NCBI GenBank assembly: GCA_020628815.1
Contig: JAHDEN010000026.1
Coordinates: 1-47,275, forward strand
DNA from: Chloroflexota bacterium
GTDB lineage: Bacteria > Chloroflexota > Anaerolineae > Promineifilales > Promineifilaceae
Direction of reading: 5' to 3'
DNA: 47,275 nucleotides
Shown here: piece after piece, positions 42,053-47,275 of the stretch
Numbering within the stretch: position 1 is the stretch's first letter
Layout of the letters: every line of letters starts with the position of its first letter
Notes under the pieces: generated by a model
Databases searched by the model: none
What the model saw: only the letters and a program-made list of their open reading frames with translations
What the model was told of the DNA's origin: nothing
Made by a program: the position numbers and the translations under genes

Positions 42053-44041
42053 CTATTCAATTGAAAATTCTGCAAATGGCAGTCTGTTATCTGATAGCTG
42101 TGACCCCGTGAGTTCAAGCCGTTCAAATGAAAAAGGGTGATACCAGCCGATCGCAATTAAATAGTCATCGGCTGGTAAATCGGTTGGCAATAGGAGATGT
42201 CGCCGATCAATTAAGATATCACCGTCTACCCATGTGCTGGTGTCTACACACGGCGGACCATCGAATTGTGCAAGCGGTGTCGATACATCATCAGCCGCAT
42301 ACATGTGAGCAAACATTAGATAGTTGTGTGGAACTGTTTCTTTAGTTGTTTGCCAGTGGAAGGCTAGCTCAATCCTCTCGCCGGCCAGATAAGTTGGTTT
42401 TAGCTCTTGTTGGCCAATCAGTTGAATCGATTGACCAAAGCTTATCGGAGGGATGTGGCTTACGGCCGGAGGGCTTACCTTAACACGCGCAACTTGGCCG
42501 ATGATGTCATTTGTAGAGCGATAAAAAATATCTTCAACAGACAAAATATCAGTTGCACCCAGGCTGTTTTGTAACGCCTCCAACTCGGTTTCGCTTTTAC
42601 CTTTATCTTTGCCGAGCACATAAGTTACTGTCTCATCTGCCCTGTATTGAACACATGAGCCGTTGATCAACGGCCGGATGTCACTATTAGCGAAAAGTAG
42701 ATCGTAGGTGGGATCCTTTAGATATTCACGCCGAGGGGTAAAAAACACGGCCCCAGTGTCTTGTTCTGCTAAAGCACGATCAGCAATATCCCACTCAACT
42801 GTCTTAAAGTCGTTGAAATATGCGGGATCAACCGGCCAACGGACAAAATAGTCATAGCAAGTCCACAACGCACTGGCAAATAATAAGAGTGGAATGGCCC
42901 AAGACCGATTTTTAGGCAATAGCTCAAGAACATGCCAACATCCTATTGCGACAATAATAGCCAGTGCTGGAATCGCACCAAACATGCTTGTATAGGTGGG
43001 GGCATTGTCGGTTAAAATAACCGGCAAAAGTGTCACAATGAGCCAAGGCAACACAATTAAGGTGAGCGTATGATTCTTTTTTGCGAATAGGCGATATGCA
43101 CCGATAAGCAGCAGAATGCTAAGGATGAGATCAAAAACAGGTCGACCGGGCAGGTTGTGCCGGGTCAACTCATCACCCCATCCAGAAACAACTAGCCCGC
43201 CGAATGTTCTAACCGTATTGTTGATCAATGCCAGTGGAACTGAGGCTGCTCCAGCCCCCAATGTGTTAAATGTCGTTACCTCTGCGCGTTGGATAAATGT
43301 GTCCCAGTTTAGCCAAAAATACCTGAGTAGCGGGGCCGCAACCACTATGGCAACCAGCGTTACAAGAGTTAGGCTGGCAACCGCATCGGGCAAAGACCAA
43401 GTTTTTCGATGGCTGAACCAGACTAGACAGAACGCTAGCGCCATGGCGATTGGAATAAACCGCGCGGTGTCGAAGGTGTAAATGGTAAGTCCTAGCCATC
43501 CACCTAATGCAAAAGCGACAGGATCGCCCCATTTAGGTTTTGATAGCTGTCTTTGAATTAGCCAAGCGCAAAGCCCAAAGGTAACCAAGGCAAATGGGGC
43601 AGGCAAGATAGATTCAAACCCTAAGCGGCTAAAATGGAAAAACGGATAGGTGATAGAAAGAATAGTGGCTGTTATTAAGCTTGGCCAGTCTGGATCTTTA
43701 AACTTTGCCAACCTAAACAGCGGCCGAGTAGAAACATATGCGAGCGGAACAGTGAGTGTGCCTACTGCTGCAACAACGTAGCGAATGGTTAGGGGGTGAT
43801 TCGAAAACAGATACCCGAGCTTTGTCAGGTACACGATTCCGGGATGCATGCCGCCCCACGTCGCTGGATAGTAGATTTCGTTTCCCCAGTCCCGGGCAAC
43901 AACAGCAACCCACGCCTCATCAAACCACAGTCCGGGGGGGATATGATTGAGACTGATAAAGCGTATGATGACTGAAAATACAGTCAGGCTTATCAAGCTA
44001 AGACGTTTACTTTGTAGCGTTGATTCTGAATCAAAGATCAT
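42053..44041 (-). CDS. GT-C (family 39-like) membrane glycosyltransferase
   Basis: A 662-residue protein with about ten membrane helices in the first ~420 residues and a soluble C-terminal beta-rich domain. The catalytic DE motif of the PMT/GT39-type fold is in PPGLWFDEAWVAVVARDW (Asp41-Glu42), at the start of the first outside loop, as in other GT-C enzymes. A second landmark is the GGMHPGIVYL loop. Such enzymes transfer sugars from polyprenyl-phosphate donors to proteins or lipids on the outside of the membrane. The sugar and acceptor are unknown. The C-terminal domain probably binds the acceptor. Confidence 0.82.
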   Translation of the reverse strand: MIFDSESTLQSKRLSLISLTVFSVIIRFISLNHIPPGLWFDEAWVAVVARDWGNEIYYPATWGGMHPGIVYLTKLGYLFSNHPLTIRYVVAAVGTLTVPLAYVSTRPLFRLAKFKDPDWPSLITATILSITYPFFHFSRLGFESILPAPFALVTFGLCAWLIQRQLSKPKWGDPVAFALGGWLGLTIYTFDTARFIPIAMALAFCLVWFSHRKTWSLPDAVASLTLVTLVAIVVAAPLLRYFWLNWDTFIQRAEVTTFNTLGAGAASVPLALINNTVRTFGGLVVSGWGDELTRHNLPGRPVFDLILSILLLIGAYRLFAKKNHTLTLIVLPWLIVTLLPVILTDNAPTYTSMFGAIPALAIIVAIGCWHVLELLPKNRSWAIPLLLFASALWTCYDYFVRWPVDPAYFNDFKTVEWDIADRALAEQDTGAVFFTPRREYLKDPTYDLLFANSDIRPLINGSCVQYRADETVTYVLGKDKGKSETELEALQNSLGATDILSVEDIFYRSTNDIIGQVARVKVSPPAVSHIPPISFGQSIQLIGQQELKPTYLAGERIELAFHWQTTKETVPHNYLMFAHMYAADDVSTPLAQFDGPPCVDTSTWVDGDILIDRRHLLLPTDLPADDYLIAIGWYHPFSFERLELTGSQLSDNRLPFAEFSIE

Positions 44042-44093
44042 TAAATGGTTGTTTCGATTACCAGGAATCGTTGATTATAGAAATGTTTTCCTA

Positions 44094-44158
44094 CTAGTGT
44101 TTTGTCAATCGTCATTTGATGGAAACTTCAACGGGACAAAACACTTTAGGCCACGGCA
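44094..44158 (+). repeat. 65-bp dispersed intergenic element, copy B
   Basis: Begins CTAGTGTTTTGTC and has perfect 10-base complementary arms GTGTTTTGTC (44097-44106) and GACAAAACAC (44135-44144). It matches copy A at 20509-20573 without gaps (47/65 identical). It sits between the glycosyltransferase start and the acyltransferase stop. Confidence 0.65.
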
Positions 44159-44190
44159 AGGGTTTCCATCATTCCATCCTTGACGTCGCA

Positions 44191-44928
44191 CTAGCCACTT
44201 ACGGAAAACCCACCTCGATATTTTTCGGGGAGCAAATCGGCTAACGCCTGCATCATATCGCGGCCAAATCGATCTAACAAAGCCTTCTTCTCGGCCCCAC
44301 TCACCCCGGCCGGAATTTTAAATGGCCCAAGCGGCTTGCCAATGTGCATCTTCACTTCAGTTCGTCTAAATAGATGGCTTATCTCCCCCTCAATTTTTTC
44401 GGTCCCCTCAAACGCAATGGGCAAAATCGGGACACCAGTCTGAACCGCCATCCATGCGGTCCCCGGCCGAGCTGGTAGCAAAACCTCCGGATCATGCCGT
44501 GTCCAGTCAAAAGGCAAATCGGCCGTCGGTTCACCCTGTGCGGCAGTTTCAATAATTGCTCGAGTAATCGCCCCTTCTGGAAAAATCGTGACCCACTCCC
44601 CATCCCTAAGTTTATCCACCCCTTTTTTTAGCGCTTTGCGATCGACCTCACTTCGGTTAATAAAAATGAGTTTGTCCTGATGGGCTTTGATGCCGGGGCC
44701 GATATAGGCTGTTTCTAAAAGCTCAAATGTAGCGAAGAAGTTGGGGCGTGTAGGCAGTTTTGTATAGAGAAACGGGATCTCAAAAACAGAAAAATGATTA
44801 CTGATGATAAGTAATCCACCATCGGCCGGGTCTGGGAGATTTTCCCACCCTGTGATCGTCACCTTGGTTAAGGCGCGCATCACCGTTTTGACGAGCCACA
44901 GGTAAAGTCGGCCGATGAGTTTGGTCAT
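44191..44928 (-). CDS. Lysophospholipid (1-acylglycerol-3-phosphate) acyltransferase family protein
   Basis: A 245-residue PlsC-like enzyme. Motif I reads SNHFSVFEIPF, with His45 but Glu50 in place of the usual Asp of HX4D. Motif II is FINRSEVDR, motif III IFPEGAITRA (116-119 FPEG) and motif IV VPILPIAFEGTEKI. It probably adds the second acyl chain in phosphatidic acid synthesis at the membrane. The HX4E change is conservative but affects a catalytic residue. Transcribed away from pheT across 108 bases that hold a period-7 repeat. Confidence 0.88.
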   Translation of the reverse strand: MTKLIGRLYLWLVKTVMRALTKVTITGWENLPDPADGGLLIISNHFSVFEIPFLYTKLPTRPNFFATFELLETAYIGPGIKAHQDKLIFINRSEVDRKALKKGVDKLRDGEWVTIFPEGAITRAIIETAAQGEPTADLPFDWTRHDPEVLLPARPGTAWMAVQTGVPILPIAFEGTEKIEGEISHLFRRTEVKMHIGKPLGPFKIPAGVSGAEKKALLDRFGRDMMQALADLLPEKYRGGFSVSG

Positions 44929-44930
44929 AA

Positions 44931-45035
44931 GGATAGAGATACGAGATAGAGGATAGAGAGGTTCTCTATGAACACCTTTTGCTTATCGAAAAGTGTTGCC
45001 CGCGCAGCCCCCCATCCCTATCCTCTATCTCTATC
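44931..45035. repeat. GATAGAG-type period-7 repeat with inverted arms
   Basis: GATAGAG, ATACGAG, ATAGAGG, ATAGAGA run together near 44932-44960. The right end (45018-45035) reads CTATCCTCTATCTCTATC, the reverse complement of GATAGAGATAGAGGATAG, so the two ends form a stem enclosing about 60 bases. It fills the gap between pheT and the acyltransferase gene. Confidence 0.65.
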
Positions 45036-45036
45036 G

Positions 45037-47275
45037 TTATTCCCGTATCGTTGCCCCAAGTTTGTGCTTCAAGCCGCCGATAATTTTGCCGCGCAACTTG
45101 GCGACAACCTTATCTTTCAGCGTCTTGTCCGGTGCTTGGAACGTCATGTGAAAGGCTAAGCTTCGTTTCCCTTCAGGGATCGAGTCACCTTCATACACGT
45201 CAAACAGCTCAACCGATTTGAGCAAGAACCCACCCGCTTTGCTGATCGCTTCAGCCACGTCAGACGCAGCCACATTTGTGTCTACGATCACGGCCAAATC
45301 TTCTTCAACCGCTGGATACGGTGACGGGGCATCAAATTTACGCGTGTCTTTGAGCTTCTTGAGCAAAATGTCCAAGTCAAGTTCGGCCGCAAGTACTGTG
45401 CCGCCACCACGAAAATCAAGATTTTCAACCACTAGCGGATGCAGTTCACCCATCCAGCCCAAAACACGATCATTCAGCATCAGTTTTGCTGTACGGCCGG
45501 GTCTAAATGTTGGGTGTTCACCAACTTCCAATCTGAAATTCTGAACATTGAGCGCACCCACCAAATCTTCAACCACACCTTTGATGTCGTAGAAATCATA
45601 TTCGGCCGGAGCAGAGCCATCTTGCCAGCTTTGTTTGCCCCGTTCACCTGTCATAATCATCGCTAGGCGCGTGTTTTCGGTGGGCAGATCCCCTTCTTCA
45701 TTTGGCAAATAGACTTTGCCTACCTCAAAGATTGAGATCCGTTTGGCGTGACGGCTGTTGTCGGCCGCGATTTCAGCCACGCTGGCCAGCAAACTGTGAC
45801 GCATCGCCACACGGTCGGCCGAAACATAGTTGGCCAACGTCACGTAACTACGATCATCGGCCGGGCCGCTGGATAAAAGCTTCGCTTCACGCTCAGGCGT
45901 TGTCAGCCGATAGGTGATCACTTCCTGCATCCCCAAATCAACTAGCGTATCTTTGAGCATCATCTCACGCTCAAGCGCCACGTTGCCCCGTTGGGTTGGC
46001 AAAGCATCTGCCATCTCGGTTGATGGCAGTTTGTCGTAGCCGTACATGCGGCAAATCTCTTCAACGATGTCGTGTTTGCCGGTAATGTCGATGCGATGAT
46101 CAGGAGCGGTTGCCGTAATTGTGTCACCATCGACTTCAACCACAAACTCAAGTTTTTCGAGCAGCTCTTTGCACTCTTCGGCCGTCACGCTCAGGCCAGA
46201 CCAGCGTTGCACGTAGCTCACATCGGTCGTTACGGTGATGGTTTCAGCCGGGGCGGGATAATAGTCGATGATCCCTTGAGCCACCGTGCCGCCCGCATAT
46301 TGGCGCAACAGATCGGCCGCACGTTTACATCCCAAAATCGCTTGGGATGGATGCACGCCGCGCGAAAATCTGAAGCCTGCGTCGGAGTTCATCTTGAGCG
46401 CGTGTGACGTACGGCGAATGTTCATGTAATTCCAAGCGGCCGCTTCGAGCAACACGTTGGTGGTGTTGTCGTTGATCTCTGAGTTTTGACCACCCATGAT
46501 TCCGCCCAGAGACAGATTGCCCACAGGGTCGGTTACCAAAATGTTGAACGGCAAGAGCTCGCGTTCTGAGCCATCAAGGGTGATTAGTTTCTCCCCATCC
46601 TGCGCCAAACGGGTGTTGATATGCACTTTGCCACCGGCATCATAATCGGCCGAGCGTGACTTCATGTAATCCCAGTCAAACGTATGGTTTGGTTGACCCA
46701 TCTCTAGCATCACGTAGTTAGAAATATCGACCACGACGTTTTTGCCCCGCATACCGGCCATCTCTAAACGACGGCGCATCCACAATGGGCTTTGGTGCAA
46801 GCCGACGTTCTCGATCAGCATCGCGGTAAAGCGTGGATTTAGTTCAGGATTATCGGTAGTGATTTTGACCAGATCGTTGACGTTTGATTCCCCATCCTGC
46901 TGAACCTTGTAAGACGGATAGCGGATCGGTTGGCCGGTCAGAGCCGCCACTTCACGCGCCACACCCACAATCGAGGCGGTACGCGCGATGTTCGGGATCA
47001 CTTCAAAGTCGATGATCACATCCCCAAACAGATCCTGTAGCGGAGTGCCGGGAATTAATTTTTCAAGCCCCAAATCGTCAGCGTTGGTAATCATGATCCC
47101 GTCAAGATCTTCACCCAAGCCAAGCTCTTTGGCAGAGCAGACCATGCAGCGGTTATGAATGCCGCGCAGCGCCTTCCCTTTGAGCTTCATTTTGACGTTC
47201 CCTTCTTTGTGGCCGTCGTAAACGATGGCTCCTTCAAGAGCGAATGGGGTGAACAGGTTAAGGTCACTTACATCC
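45037..47275 (-). CDS. pheT: Phenylalanyl-tRNA synthetase beta subunit, 5' partial
   Basis: The frame stays open to the window edge; an internal ATG at 47190 is not the start, as the codons before it (LFTPFALEGAIVYDGHKEG) already encode the EMAP-like tRNA-binding domain. Then come MVCSAKELGLGEDLDG, the B3/4 editing domain (WMRRRLEMAGMRGKNVVVDISNYVMLEMGQPNHTFD), B5 (HDIVEEICRMYGYDKLP), the core catalytic-like domain and the C-terminal ferredoxin-like anticodon-binding domain (SPYPAVEEDLAVIVD...). About 745 residues are seen of roughly 800. With PheS (off-window, presumably upstream) it charges tRNA-Phe. Confidence 0.96.
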   Translation of the reverse strand, partial: DVSDLNLFTPFALEGAIVYDGHKEGNVKMKLKGKALRGIHNRCMVCSAKELGLGEDLDGIMITNADDLGLEKLIPGTPLQDLFGDVIIDFEVIPNIARTASIVGVAREVAALTGQPIRYPSYKVQQDGESNVNDLVKITTDNPELNPRFTAMLIENVGLHQSPLWMRRRLEMAGMRGKNVVVDISNYVMLEMGQPNHTFDWDYMKSRSADYDAGGKVHINTRLAQDGEKLITLDGSERELLPFNILVTDPVGNLSLGGIMGGQNSEINDNTTNVLLEAAAWNYMNIRRTSHALKMNSDAGFRFSRGVHPSQAILGCKRAADLLRQYAGGTVAQGIIDYYPAPAETITVTTDVSYVQRWSGLSVTAEECKELLEKLEFVVEVDGDTITATAPDHRIDITGKHDIVEEICRMYGYDKLPSTEMADALPTQRGNVALEREMMLKDTLVDLGMQEVITYRLTTPEREAKLLSSGPADDRSYVTLANYVSADRVAMRHSLLASVAEIAADNSRHAKRISIFEVGKVYLPNEEGDLPTENTRLAMIMTGERGKQSWQDGSAPAEYDFYDIKGVVEDLVGALNVQNFRLEVGEHPTFRPGRTAKLMLNDRVLGWMGELHPLVVENLDFRGGGTVLAAELDLDILLKKLKDTRKFDAPSPYPAVEEDLAVIVDTNVAASDVAEAISKAGGFLLKSVELFDVYEGDSIPEGKRSLAFHMTFQAPDKTLKDKVVAKLRGKIIGGLKHKLGATIRE

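Noticed and set aside
1..47275. CRISPR arrays, tRNA, rRNA, complete insertion sequences or phage genes
   Set aside because: No evenly spaced direct repeats with unique spacers, no tRNA T-loop with a foldable cloverleaf, and no transposase, integrase or phage structural gene was seen.

Overview
The window looks like chromosomal DNA of a free-living bacterium, most probably a member of the Chloroflexota (Anaerolineae/Ardenticatenia-like). This rests on gene content and style: a family B DNA polymerase, a MutS2-Smr protein, a serine/threonine kinase fused to an NTPase/TPR sensor, lipoproteins of a largely single-membrane cell, a secreted glycosidase ending in a 'YLP' tail, and period-7 intergenic repeats. 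The taxon is an inference; no rRNA or tRNA is present. GC looks close to 50%, and the palindrome CGGCCG is hugely over-represented throughout (about 36 copies by eye in the first 10 kb).

Layout. 1-1.4 kb: end of a VOC/glyoxalase gene and an aquaporin. 1.6-7.0 kb: an exporter operon on the minus strand (ABC ATPase, large FtsX/MacB-type permease, lipoprotein HlyD adaptor, GNAT). 7.4-10.8 kb: orphan sensor histidine kinase, a possible 47-residue membrane protein, and a LysM/M23-like lipoprotein. 10.8-14.4 kb: YchJ-like protein, group III truncated globin, and a transsulfuration pair (cystathionine gamma-lyase/synthase plus cystathionine beta-synthase). 14.7-17.9 kb: three tightly packed minus-strand genes, a RecA-fold-like protein with a C-terminal beta-clamp motif, a small helical protein and a family B polymerase whose exonuclease motifs are decayed. 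18.0-20.4 kb: LuxR-type regulator with an overlapping leader ORF, and a secreted glycosidase. 20.9-24.0 kb: MutS2 and a TPR protein. 24.1-26.4 kb: sulfatase translationally coupled to a CBM9-like protein. 26.5-31.2 kb: serine hydrolase lipoprotein, uracil-DNA glycosylase, two crotonase-family enzymes with a GNAT between them. 31.3-38.6 kb: pyruvate phosphate dikinase, YigZ/IMPACT protein, and a 1189-residue kinase-BTAD-STAND-TPR fusion. 38.7-41.9 kb: an RNA-methyltransferase-like protein lacking its catalytic residues, a small membrane protein, a histidine phosphatase and a secreted protein. 42.0-47.3 kb: a GT-C glycosyltransferase, a PlsC-like acyltransferase and the 5'-truncated pheT.

The best candidate for an undescribed system is the polymerase trio at 14753-17842. 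The polymerase keeps both palm aspartates but has lost the proofreading aspartates. Its partner lacks a P-loop and ends in QLTLF, a consensus beta-clamp-binding motif. This organisation is analogous to, but built from different parts than, the ImuA-ImuB-DnaE2 mutasome, and suggests a clamp-tethered translesion or repair polymerase complex. Also notable are the kinase-STAND fusion, the catalytically stripped RumA homologue with an apparently leaderless promoter, the HIP1-like CGGCCG excess, three period-7 intergenic repeat islands, and a 65-bp element present twice.
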